A DNA stretch of 64,000 bases from G025836975 sp048751585 (GTDB lineage: Bacteria > Pseudomonadota > Gammaproteobacteria > Burkholderiales > Burkholderiaceae_B), in contig NZ_JAZHOB010000001.1 of assembly GCF_048751585.1 (NCBI RefSeq), positions 186,001 to 250,000 on the forward strand. The letters run 5' to 3'. The position numbers and the translations under genes were made by a program. Below the pieces are notes generated by a model. That model searched no databases, had not been told where the DNA came from, and saw only the letters and a list, made by a program, of their open reading frames with translations. Of the stretch, positions 18,072 through 26,315 are shown one piece after another (within the stretch, counting starts at the first letter, position 1; the number at the start of each line of letters is the position of its first letter).

Positions 18072-18983
18072 ATGGATCCTCAAGAACTCAAAGCCGTCAT
18101 GGGCTCGGGCCTGTTATCCTTTCCTCTTACCGATTTCGACCTGAACGGCGATTTTCATGAGGCCGGCTATCGCAAGCGGCTGGAATGGCTGACGCCCTAT
18201 GGCCCCACCGCCCTGTTCGCGGCCGGCGGAACCGGCGAGTTTTTTTCGCTGACTGGACACGAGTATCCGCAGATCATCAAGGCGGCCGTCGATTCCTGCA
18301 AGGGAAAGGTGCCCATCATCGCGGGCGCTGGCGGTCCGACGCGATTCGCCATTGAATGCGCCCAGGCAGCGGAAAAAGCCGGAGCCGACGGCGTGCTGCT
18401 CCTGCCGCACTATCTGACCGAGGCCGGACAGGACGGACTGGCGGCTCATGTCGAACAAGTGTGCAAGAGCGTGAAGTTCGGCGTAATCGTCTACAACCGC
18501 GCCAATAGCCGCCTGACGCCCGATACCCTGGAAAAGCTGGCCGAGCGCTGCCCCAACCTGATCGGTTTCAAGGACGGCGTGGGCGATATCGAATTGATGT
18601 CCGCCATCCACCTGCGCATGGGCGATCGCTTTTCTTACCTGGGCGGGTTGCCGACAGCCGAAGTCTATGCCGCCGCCTACAAGGCGCTGGGCACGCCGGT
18701 GTATTCATCGGCCGTATTCAACTTCATTCCGAAGACAGCCATGACCTTTTATGAAGCGGTGGCCAAGGACGACACTGCCCTTCAGCATCGCATACTGAAG
18801 GAGTTCTTCATGCCTTACCTGGAAATCCGCAATCGCGAACCAGGATATGCGGTCAGCATCGTCAAGGCGGGCGCCACCCTGGTGGGACATAGCGCCGGCC
18901 CGGTCCGCGCGCCTCTTTCAGAGCTGAAACACGCAGAGATCGAAGCGCTGCGCGGATTGATCGAAAAACTGGGTCCGCAATAG
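18072..18983 (+). CDS. kdgD: 5-dehydro-4-deoxyglucarate dehydratase
   Basis: This enzyme dehydrates and decarboxylates 5-dehydro-4-deoxy-D-glucarate to 2-oxoglutarate semialdehyde in glucarate/galactarate catabolism. The 303-residue protein belongs to the DapA/NAL aldolase superfamily. Family-specific segments include ALFAAGGTGEFFSL, VIVYNRAN (Y141), and the Schiff-base lysine K167 in LIGFKDGVGDIEL. GGLPTAEVYA and YSSAVFNFIP distinguish it from true DapA. A GGAGA ribosome-binding site precedes the ATG. Unusually, no sugar-acid dehydratase, semialdehyde dehydrogenase or transporter gene is adjacent, so the pathway must be completed elsewhere. Confidence 0.9.
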   Translation: MDPQELKAVMGSGLLSFPLTDFDLNGDFHEAGYRKRLEWLTPYGPTALFAAGGTGEFFSLTGHEYPQIIKAAVDSCKGKVPIIAGAGGPTRFAIECAQAAEKAGADGVLLLPHYLTEAGQDGLAAHVEQVCKSVKFGVIVYNRANSRLTPDTLEKLAERCPNLIGFKDGVGDIELMSAIHLRMGDRFSYLGGLPTAEVYAAAYKALGTPVYSSAVFNFIPKTAMTFYEAVAKDDTALQHRILKEFFMPYLEIRNREPGYAVSIVKAGATLVGHSAGPVRAPLSELKHAEIEALRGLIEKLGPQ

Positions 18984-19119
18984 AACTGCGCCAGACCATC
19001 AGCAAAACGGCCGGCGCAGGCCGGCTTGCGTGCCAGGGACGCGGCGCATCTTTTGCGCCGCAAGCCCACGCGTCTCGGGCATGCCGCTTGCTGGCATTCT
19101 TCCGAACGTGGAGAAAGGC

Positions 19120-20097
19120 ATGGCTACATCAAGCAAGCGGGCGCTGTGGAAAGGCGCCATTTCCTTCGGACTGGTGCATATACCGATCGCCCTGCATTCG
19201 GCCACCCAGGACCAAGGTCTGGATTTCGATTGGCTGGACAAACGCAGCATGGATCCGGTCGGCTACAAGCGGATCAACAAGGCCACCGGCAAGGAAATCG
19301 ACAAGGAAAACATCGTCAAGGGCATCGAGTATGAAGATGGCCGCTATGTCATCCTGTCGCAAGAGGAAATCTCGGCCGCCTATCCCAAGACGACGCAGAC
19401 GGTTGAAATAGAAGCCTTCGTCTCCATCAGCGAAATCCCCTTCGTTTATCTGGAGCGGCCCTACTATATATCGCCCATCAACAAAGGCGCCAAAGTTTAC
19501 GCCCTGCTGCGCGAAGTGCTGCTGAAGACCAAAAAGGCGGGAATCGCCAAAGTGGTCATCCAGACCAAGCAGCATCTGGCCATACTCATGCCCTGCGGCC
19601 CCGCGCTGATTCTCAACCTGCTGCGCTGGGGCGACGAAATCCGTTCCTGGGACGACTTGAATCTGCCGGCGCAAGGCACTAAATCGACCGGCCTGACCGA
19701 TAAGGAGATGGCCATGGGCGAGCAGCTTGTACAGGACATGAGCGCGAAATGGCGTCCCCAGGACTTCACCGATTCGTTCAAAGAGCAGATTCTGCGCCTG
19801 GTGAAAGAGAAGGCGGATGCCGGCGAAATCGAATCCGTCATGGAGCCCGAAACCGAGGAGCAAGGCGGCGGCGCCAAGATACTGGACTTGACCGAAATGC
19901 TGCGGCGCAGCCTGAATAAGGACACGCCCGGCGACGCCCCACGGACGGAACGAAAAACACCCGCAAGAAAATCGCCCGCCAAGAAGACTGCCGCCGCGAA
20001 GAAAACCGCCTCCAAAACGAGCACCGCCAAGAAAACACCGGCCGCAAAGAACGGCAACCGAAAAAATACGGCCAAGTCCGGGCGCAAGGCAGCCTAG
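19120..20097 (+). CDS. ku: Non-homologous end joining protein Ku
   Basis: Bacterial Ku binds DNA double-strand ends as a homodimer and recruits LigD. I chose the ATG at 19120 (325 residues, MATSSKRALWKGAISFGLVHIPIAL..., typical of Ku) rather than the longer frame from 19030. The Ku core spans about residues 8-260. It is followed by a lysine/alanine-rich tail of some 50 residues (AAKKTASKTS-type repeats), which in other Ku proteins assists DNA binding. LigD follows 12 bases downstream, forming a two-gene NHEJ operon. Confidence 0.95.
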   Translation: MATSSKRALWKGAISFGLVHIPIALHSATQDQGLDFDWLDKRSMDPVGYKRINKATGKEIDKENIVKGIEYEDGRYVILSQEEISAAYPKTTQTVEIEAFVSISEIPFVYLERPYYISPINKGAKVYALLREVLLKTKKAGIAKVVIQTKQHLAILMPCGPALILNLLRWGDEIRSWDDLNLPAQGTKSTGLTDKEMAMGEQLVQDMSAKWRPQDFTDSFKEQILRLVKEKADAGEIESVMEPETEEQGGGAKILDLTEMLRRSLNKDTPGDAPRTERKTPARKSPAKKTAAAKKTASKTSTAKKTPAAKNGNRKNTAKSGRKAA

Positions 20098-20109
20098 GCC
20101 GATGCATAT

Positions 20110-22614
20110 ATGGCTAAATCCGATCCTTTAGCCCGGTACAAGGCCAAACGCGATTTCACACGCAGCGCCGAGCCGCGGGAAGGCGGGGCCGCCAACGCCA
20201 CGGCTCCCTCCTTCGTGATTCAGAAGCATTGGGCATCGCGCCTGCACTACGATTTCCGCCTGGAATTGGACGGCTCCATGAAAAGTTGGGCGGTGCCCAA
20301 GGGGCCCAGCTTCGATCCCGCGGACAAGCGCATGGCCATGCATGTGGAAGACCACCCTATTTCGTACAAGGACTTCGAAGGCGAGATTCCAGCCGGGCAG
20401 TATGGCGCCGGCAAAGTCATCGTCTGGGACAAGGGCAGTTGGAATCCCCTGGGGGACGCCCGCAAGGGCTATCGCCAGGGCAAACTGGAATTCGAACTGC
20501 ACGGCCACAAACTGAGAGGCCGATGGGTGCTGCTGCGCATGAAAGGCAAGTCGGAAAAACAGGACCCATGGCTGCTGATAAAAGAGAGGGACGAGTTCGT
20601 GCGCCCTTCCACCGAATTCAGCGTAGTGGACGAAATGCCCGACAGCGTTTCCCGCCTGCCCGGCGATCCGGCCGCACCGGCAGCCCCCTCCCGGGCTGGA
20701 AAAAAATCAACGCTGCCGACCGCCCTCACGCCCGAGTTGGCAACGCTGGTCGACTCGGCTCCGCCCGATGCCGACCAATGGATATATGAGATCAAGTTCG
20801 ACGGCTACCGGCTGCTTGCCAGAATACAGGACGGCAAGATTCGCCTGTTTACGCGCAATGGCAACGACTGGACCGGCAAGCTGGCCGGCTTGGCGCGCCG
20901 GTTGGGATCCATGAAGCTGCCTGATGGATGGTATGACGGGGAAATTGTCGTGCTCGATGAGGCCGGACTGCCCGACTTCCAGGCCCTGCAAGGCGCATTC
21001 GACACAGCCCGGACCGAGAAAATCGTGTACTACTTGTTCGATCTTCCATTTTGCGACGGCCTGGACCTGCGTCAGCTTCCTCTGCTGGAAAGGCGCAAGC
21101 GCCTGGAAACCCTGTTGAGCGGAACCGGCAGGGACTCCGGGCACGATGCCGTCCGCTACAGCGCAAGCTTCGACGAGAACGCGCAAGATATGGTTGCATC
21201 GGCATGCAAGATGGGACTGGAAGGCATCATAGGCAAGCGCAAAACCTCGCCTTACACGTCCAGGCGATCGACCGACTGGATCAAGCTTAAATGCGGCCAG
21301 CGCCAGGAGTTCATCATTGGCGGCTACACCGATCCCAAGGGTTCCCGTTCGGGCATAGGATCTTTGCTTCTGGGCGTCCATGATGCCGACGGCGCCCTGC
21401 TGTATGCAGGCAATGTCGGCAGCGGCTTCAACGGCAAAATGCTGGATGCCGTCAAACAGAAACTGGAGAAGCTCCACACAAGCAGGAATCCCTTCTCCAC
21501 AACCACCGGCATAGACCGGAATGCCCATTGGGTCCGCCCGGAACTGGTCGCCGAAGTATCGTTCGGGCAATGGACCAGGACAGGCCGCATCCGCCATTCC
21601 GTTTTTCGCGGCTTGCGTAGCGACAAGCCCGCCAGCGCAATCGTCCGGGAGACCACCATGCCCTCTGAAGCCATTCGCCAGTCCCGCAGGCCTGATGCGG
21701 CTGCCGCCCCAAAAAGCGCGGGCGGCCTGGGAAATCTGAAGGTTACCCATCCCGAGCGGATTATTGAATCGTCCTCCGGCATCCGGAAAATTGATCTTGT
21801 CCGCTACTACAACCTGGTGGGACCCTTGATGATGGAACACCTCAAAGGCCGGCCCGTGTCGCTGGTGCGCGCGCCTGAAGGCGTGCAAGGACAATTGTTC
21901 TTTCAGAAGCATCTGGAAACCGCGAGCATGGCCGGCATCAGGCAATTGTCCAAAAAACTCGATCCCGGCCACGACCCGCTTATGGAAATCGCATCGCCGC
22001 AAGGGCTATTGTCCGCCGCCCAGATGAATGTCATTGAACTCCATACCTGGAACGCCACCAAAACCTTGATAGACCGCCCGGACCGCATGACCTTCGATCT
22101 GGACCCGGGCAAAGGCGTGGAGTGGCCCGCCATGCAGGAAGCGGCGCTGCTTCTAAGGGCCTTCCTGCAGGAACTGGAGCTGCATCCCTTTGTAAAAACC
22201 AGCGGCGGCAAGGGCCTGCATGTGGTGGTCCCCATACAACGGCGCCACGGCTGGGACACGGTCAAGGATTTTTCGCACGCCGTCGTGCTGCACATGGCCG
22301 CAACCCTGCCGCGGCGCTTCGCAGCCAAAAGCGGTCCACGCAATCGGGTGGGCAAAATCTTCATTGATTATCTGCGCAATGGCTTCGGCGCCACCACCGT
22401 ATGCGCCTGGTCCGCACGGGCTCGTCCCGGCATGGGCGTATCCGTTCCCGTCGGATGGGAAGAAGTGGAAAAGCTGAAGGGGTCCGCCCAATGGGCCGTA
22501 CAGAACATCCATGAACGCCTGGATACCGGAAATGCACCATGGGCCGCTTACGCCAAGTCCTCCAGATCGCTGGGTCCCGCCATGAAAATCCTGAAATTCA
22601 AGCCGGAAGAATAA
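20110..22614 (+). CDS. ligD: Multifunctional ATP-dependent DNA ligase LigD
   Basis: LigD processes and seals double-strand breaks with Ku. The 834-residue protein has three domains in the order phosphoesterase, ligase, polymerase, as in Pseudomonas. The N-terminal 3'-phosphoesterase (about residues 30-170) has H46-Y-D48 and H78-V-E-D. The ATP-dependent ligase (about 205-525) has the nucleotidyl-lysine K229 in YEIKFDGYR. The C-terminal primase/polymerase domain (about 540-830) begins near VTHPERII and has the D-x-D motif TFDLDPGKG. The intact three-domain form suggests a working end-joining system. Confidence 0.96.
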   Translation: MAKSDPLARYKAKRDFTRSAEPREGGAANATAPSFVIQKHWASRLHYDFRLELDGSMKSWAVPKGPSFDPADKRMAMHVEDHPISYKDFEGEIPAGQYGAGKVIVWDKGSWNPLGDARKGYRQGKLEFELHGHKLRGRWVLLRMKGKSEKQDPWLLIKERDEFVRPSTEFSVVDEMPDSVSRLPGDPAAPAAPSRAGKKSTLPTALTPELATLVDSAPPDADQWIYEIKFDGYRLLARIQDGKIRLFTRNGNDWTGKLAGLARRLGSMKLPDGWYDGEIVVLDEAGLPDFQALQGAFDTARTEKIVYYLFDLPFCDGLDLRQLPLLERRKRLETLLSGTGRDSGHDAVRYSASFDENAQDMVASACKMGLEGIIGKRKTSPYTSRRSTDWIKLKCGQRQEFIIGGYTDPKGSRSGIGSLLLGVHDADGALLYAGNVGSGFNGKMLDAVKQKLEKLHTSRNPFSTTTGIDRNAHWVRPELVAEVSFGQWTRTGRIRHSVFRGLRSDKPASAIVRETTMPSEAIRQSRRPDAAAAPKSAGGLGNLKVTHPERIIESSSGIRKIDLVRYYNLVGPLMMEHLKGRPVSLVRAPEGVQGQLFFQKHLETASMAGIRQLSKKLDPGHDPLMEIASPQGLLSAAQMNVIELHTWNATKTLIDRPDRMTFDLDPGKGVEWPAMQEAALLLRAFLQELELHPFVKTSGGKGLHVVVPIQRRHGWDTVKDFSHAVVLHMAATLPRRFAAKSGPRNRVGKIFIDYLRNGFGATTVCAWSARARPGMGVSVPVGWEEVEKLKGSAQWAVQNIHERLDTGNAPWAAYAKSSRSLGPAMKILKFKPEE

Positions 22615-22698
22615 TTCAGCCAGGCCCGAAACTTGCCGGAAGAATCGGCAACGAATTCCATTCATTTATCGTGCCGCGCCGCCCCAAGGAGAGATTAC

Positions 22699-23715
22699 GT
22701 GAAGATATCGCTAAAACCCCTAAAGGAACAAGTCATAGTCATAACCGGCGCCAGCAGCGGAATTGGGCAGGCCACGGCCCGCGAAGCGGCGCGCCGTGGC
22801 GCGCGCCTGGTGCTGGTAAGCCGGAATCGCCAGGCCCTGGACACACTGATAGAAGAACTGAAGGAACGAGGCGCGGAAGCCATCGCGGTGCCGGCCGATG
22901 TGGGTGTGTACGAGAATCATCGGAAAATTCTTGATGCCGCCATGACGACTTTCGGCGGAATAGAGACCTGGATCAATAACGCCGGCGTGTCCATCTTCGG
23001 CAAGCTCGAAGAAGTCGCAATCGAAGATCAGCGCCAGTTGTTCGAGACGAATTTCTGGGGCGTGGTCTACGGCTCACTGACGGCGGCAAGCCAGCTCCGT
23101 CTAACAGGAGGCGCCATCATCAATGTGGGAAGTGAAGTCTCGGATCGCGCCATCCCGTTGCAAGGCGCTTATTCGGCGTCCAAGCACGCGGTGAAAGGCT
23201 ATACCGACGCCTTGCGCATGGAGCTGGAAGCCGAGAACGCTCCGGTTTCCATAACCCTGATCAAGCCGGCCTCCGTCGATAGCGGCTACGTCGAGCACGC
23301 CAAGAATTACATGGATGTGGAACCGCGATTGCCACCCCCGCTCTATAGCCCAAAAGCGGTTGCGGACGCCATCCTGTACGCGGCGGAACATCCCATCCGG
23401 GATGTCTTCGTGGGCAGCGCCTCGAAAGCCGTATCGGTGTTCGGCAATAGCATGCCGTCCCTTGCCGACAAGCTGTTCGGGCGCTCCATGATAAAGGCCC
23501 AACGAAGTTCCAGGCCAGCCATGCCGCGCCATGATGCGCTGTGGGATGCCGGCGACATGGCGGATTCGCACACGTCCGCACACCGCCATGTGCACCAGTC
23601 CAGCTTGTACACGGAACTGAATACGCGCTGGCGCGGCCTGTTCTGGATGGGAGCTGGCGTGGCTGCCGCATGTGCGGCCCTGCGCTGTTTGCCCCGGTCC
23701 GGCCGGCGGCCCTAG
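22699..23715 (+). CDS. SDR family oxidoreductase with C-terminal membrane segment
   Basis: A classical short-chain dehydrogenase of 338 residues. I chose the GTG at 22699 because AAGGAGAG lies just upstream. The frame from 22633 has no such site. The NAD(P) motif VITGASSGIGQATAR, the N-N-A-G-V motif, and the catalytic Y-x3-K (QGAYSASKHAVKGYTDALR) are all present. The C-terminal third ends in a hydrophobic stretch (LFWMGAGVAAACAALRCL) that could anchor it in the membrane. The substrate is unknown. It lies about 85 bases after ligD and may not share its function. Confidence 0.85.
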   Translation: MKISLKPLKEQVIVITGASSGIGQATAREAARRGARLVLVSRNRQALDTLIEELKERGAEAIAVPADVGVYENHRKILDAAMTTFGGIETWINNAGVSIFGKLEEVAIEDQRQLFETNFWGVVYGSLTAASQLRLTGGAIINVGSEVSDRAIPLQGAYSASKHAVKGYTDALRMELEAENAPVSITLIKPASVDSGYVEHAKNYMDVEPRLPPPLYSPKAVADAILYAAEHPIRDVFVGSASKAVSVFGNSMPSLADKLFGRSMIKAQRSSRPAMPRHDALWDAGDMADSHTSAHRHVHQSSLYTELNTRWRGLFWMGAGVAAACAALRCLPRSGRRP

Positions 23716-23758
23716 GACGCGCTGCCCTCAGTGGACGCCCCACCCCAGGAGAACAAAG

Positions 23759-24082
23759 ATGCACAAAGATCATGTCTCGCCCGAACGAAGCGCGACAGTG
23801 CCGAAACAGCCGGCCGGCCATACGGATCCGGACCGGGATCCGGGGCAGGAGCGCCGGCCCGCAACACCGCCCGCCGATCCGGCGCGGCCGGCTCCGTATC
23901 CGCCGGACAGCATTCCCAATCCCATGCCCGGGGTAGACCCGCAGCAGACGCCCGGCATCGACGGCTTGCCCGCCGAAGAGAATATGGGAGATTGCCGGCT
24001 GAACGCGGGAGCGCGGCGATCCGCCGTATTGTCGGGCCAGGCCTTATCCGCTGGAAGGCTGAAGGACGGAAACACTTGCTAA
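23759..24082 (+). CDS. Small proline-rich hypothetical protein
   Basis: An open frame of 107 residues starting at an ATG with a good ribosome-binding site (CAGGAGAAC) eight bases upstream. The first two-thirds are rich in Pro, Asp, Gly and Arg (for example the region around PPDSIPNPMPGVDPQQTPG). I see no signal peptide, membrane segment or known motif. It lies 43 bases after the SDR gene on the same strand. I do not recognise a family, and the high-GC composition means the frame could be fortuitous. Confidence 0.45.
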   Translation: MHKDHVSPERSATVPKQPAGHTDPDRDPGQERRPATPPADPARPAPYPPDSIPNPMPGVDPQQTPGIDGLPAEENMGDCRLNAGARRSAVLSGQALSAGRLKDGNTC

Positions 24083-24134
24083 ACAAAACTTACGCAACGC
24101 CAGGCGCAAGCCATTGATTCTTGGCCGGATATCC

Positions 24135-24162
24135 TTGACTTGCGATGGCCTGGTGCTACTAT
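24135..24162 (+). promoter_or_regulatory. Putative sigma-70 promoter of the pqq operon
   Basis: TTGACT (24135-24140) and TACTAT (24157-24162) are separated by 16 bases. They lie about 90 bases upstream of the pqqA ATG, in the short gap between the proline-rich ORF and pqqA. This is one of the best -35/-10 pairs in the window. Confidence 0.6.
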
Positions 24163-24252
24163 GAATCGACTGCGGATTTATGGCATCGCGTGCAATGAAC
24201 TCGCGCAGTTGGTGTCGCGTTCATATTATTTAACTTTTATACAGGAGATACT

Positions 24253-24327
24253 ATGAAATGGACCAAACCGGCGTTTCGCGATCTGCGCTTCGGCTTTGAA
24301 ATCACCATGTACATTGCCAACCGCTAA
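24253..24327 (+). CDS. pqqA: PQQ precursor peptide PqqA
   Basis: PqqA is the ribosomal peptide from which pyrroloquinoline quinone is made by joining a glutamate and a tyrosine side chain. The 24-residue product MKWTKPAFRDLRFGFEITMY(IANR) has the invariant E-x3-Y core (E16 and Y20). The ribosome-binding site AGGAG lies eight bases before the ATG. It is too short for automatic ORF calls but is unambiguous and opens the pqqABCDE cluster. Confidence 0.97.
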   Translation: MKWTKPAFRDLRFGFEITMYIANR

Positions 24328-24384
24328 CGTGATCCGCATACCGCAAACTACGCGGCGCTAGTGCAAGCTACCGCCGCGTAATTC

Positions 24385-25311
24385 ATGATGAAGATCCTGG
24401 TACTCGGGTCGGCGGCGGGCGGCGGATTTCCGCAATGGAACTGCAACTGCCCGAACTGCGCCGGAATCCGCGAAGGCGGCATCCAGGCTCGGGCGCGTAC
24501 CCAATCGTCCATCGCCGTTTCAAGCGACGGCATTGACTGGGTGCTTATCAATGCCTCGCCCGACATCCTGTACCAATTGCGCGCCAACCCCGCGCTGCAG
24601 CCTGGGCGCAGTGTCCGCGACACGGGCATACGCGCCGTCATGCTCATGGATGCGCAAATCGATCATGTCACCGGCCTGCTGATGCTGCGCGAAGGCCAGC
24701 CCCTGCCCCTGTACTGCACAGCCTCGGTATGGAACGATCTGTCGCACAGCCTGCCCCTGGCCAAAGTCCTGTCTCATTATTGCGGCCTGCTGTGGCATCC
24801 CCTGCCTGCCCATGGCAACGCGCATGCGCCTTGTGTGCGGATTCCCGGGTTCGACAACATCGGCTTTACGCCCCTTAGCCTGAAAAGCAAGGCGCCGCCC
24901 TACTCTCCGCATCGCGACCAGCCGCAGGCCGATGACAACATCGGGTTGTTGATCGAAGACCGAAGCACAGGAAAAAAAATCTTCTATGCGCCCGGCCTGG
25001 CGGAAATCGAACCACACATCGATCAAGCCATGCGCATGGCCGATTGCGTCATGGTCGACGGCACCCTCTGGGCGGACGACGAAATGATACGGTTGGGACT
25101 GTCCGGGAAGACGGCATCCCAGATGGGCCATCTGCCCCAATCGGGCCCCGATGGAATGATAGCCGCGCTGGATGCCTTGGGTTCCCGACGCAAGATCCTC
25201 ATCCACATCAACAACAGCAACCCCATACTCAATGAAAAATCGGAAGAAGCCGCGATACTGGAAAGCCACGGCATCGAACTGGCCTTCGACGGAATGGAGA
25301 TAAGCCTGTGA
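24385..25311 (+). CDS. pqqB: PQQ biosynthesis protein PqqB
   Basis: PqqB is a metallo-beta-lactamase-fold enzyme reported to hydroxylate the cross-linked tyrosine intermediate during PQQ synthesis. The 308-residue product has the family N-terminus KILVLGSAAGGGFPQWNCNC (zinc-binding cysteines) and the D-x-Q-I-D-H-V-T-G-L-L segment. Two adjacent ATG codons (24385, 24388) are possible starts, with no strong ribosome-binding site. Its stop overlaps the pqqC GTG start. Confidence 0.95.
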   Translation: MMKILVLGSAAGGGFPQWNCNCPNCAGIREGGIQARARTQSSIAVSSDGIDWVLINASPDILYQLRANPALQPGRSVRDTGIRAVMLMDAQIDHVTGLLMLREGQPLPLYCTASVWNDLSHSLPLAKVLSHYCGLLWHPLPAHGNAHAPCVRIPGFDNIGFTPLSLKSKAPPYSPHRDQPQADDNIGLLIEDRSTGKKIFYAPGLAEIEPHIDQAMRMADCVMVDGTLWADDEMIRLGLSGKTASQMGHLPQSGPDGMIAALDALGSRRKILIHINNSNPILNEKSEEAAILESHGIELAFDGMEISL

Positions 25312-26027
25312 ACAAACCCGTTGAACCCTTGCAAGCGCCCCTGGACGCTGCCTGGAATCGCCAGGAATTCGAAGCGCAATTACGCGCGAAAGGGGCTGGC
25401 TACCATATCCATCATCCCTTCAACGTAAGAATGAACGAAGGCCAGTTGCGCCCTGACCAGATACGCGCCTGGGTGGCCAACCGTTTTTATTATCAGATAC
25501 GGATACCGCAAAAAGACGCCGCCATCATTGCCAACTGTCCGGACCGCGGGACACGCCGAAAATGGGTGCTGCGCATTCTGGATCACGACGGGTACGACGG
25601 CCACGAAGGCGGAATAGAAGCCTGGATCCGGCTGGGCGAAGCCACAGGCATACCCCGCGACGATCTGCTGTCCCTGAAACTTCTGGTGCCGGGCGTGCGT
25701 TTCGCTGTCGATGCCTACGTCAACTTCGCGCGCCAGGCGCCGTGGCAGGAAGCGGTCTGCTCGTCGCTGACCGAGATGTTCGCCCCGCAGATCCATAAGG
25801 ATCGCCTGGCCAACTGGCCGCAGCATTACCCGTGGATACAGCCGGAAGGCCTGCATTATTTCCGCAGCCGGATATCCCTGGCCGAGCGCGATGTGGAGCA
25901 CGGCTTGCATGTAACCCTGGATTACTTCACCACTCGCCAGCAGCAGATGCGTGCGCTGGAAATCCTGCAGTTCAAGCTCGATATTCTGTGGGCCATGCTG
26001 GATGCCATTGAAAAGGCCCATCCCTAG
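25308..26027 (+). CDS. pqqC: Pyrroloquinoline-quinone synthase PqqC
   Basis: PqqC catalyses the final ring closure and eight-electron oxidation that yields PQQ, without a metal cofactor. The 239-residue protein starts with GTG at 25308, overlapping the pqqB stop (GTGA). Conserved stretches include YHIHHPFNVRMNEGQL, NRFYYQIRIPQKDAAI, and WVLRILDHDG. Length is normal. Confidence 0.96.
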   Translation: MNKPVEPLQAPLDAAWNRQEFEAQLRAKGAGYHIHHPFNVRMNEGQLRPDQIRAWVANRFYYQIRIPQKDAAIIANCPDRGTRRKWVLRILDHDGYDGHEGGIEAWIRLGEATGIPRDDLLSLKLLVPGVRFAVDAYVNFARQAPWQEAVCSSLTEMFAPQIHKDRLANWPQHYPWIQPEGLHYFRSRISLAERDVEHGLHVTLDYFTTRQQQMRALEILQFKLDILWAMLDAIEKAHP

Positions 26028-26043
26028 CCATGCCGGAGCCCCT

Positions 26044-26307
26044 ATGAAGGAATTGCCAGACAACCCGCAACTGTCGAAGCTGTTTCGGCTTCAATGGGAG
26101 GTAGCGCAAGACAGCTATGTCCTGCTCTATCCCGAAGGCATGGTGCAATTGAATACCAGCGCGGCTGAAATCCTGAAGCGCTGCGACGGGGTGCGCGATG
26201 TCGCCGCCATCGTCGCCGATCTTGAAAGCGCCTTCTCGGCAAGCGGGCTGCGCCCCGACGTGGAGGAATTCCTGCTCGCCGCTTTGGCGCGGGGCTGGAT
26301 ACGCTGA
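26044..26307 (+). CDS. pqqD: PQQ biosynthesis chaperone PqqD
   Basis: PqqD binds the PqqA peptide and presents it to the radical SAM enzyme PqqE. I chose the ATG at 26044 (87 residues, MKELPDNPQLSKLFRLQWE...), because the longer frame re-reads pqqC. The YVLLYPEGMVQLN and N-x-S-A-A-E-I-L-K-R-C-D-G segments are typical. It is a separate gene, not fused to pqqC or pqqE as in some bacteria. Confidence 0.94.
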   Translation: MKELPDNPQLSKLFRLQWEVAQDSYVLLYPEGMVQLNTSAAEILKRCDGVRDVAAIVADLESAFSASGLRPDVEEFLLAALARGWIR

Positions 26308-26315
26308 ACGGTCCA

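Noticed and set aside
17881..18144. 87-codon frame upstream of and into kdgD
   Set aside because: No ribosome-binding site, wrong frame to kdgD, and it covers the promoter region.
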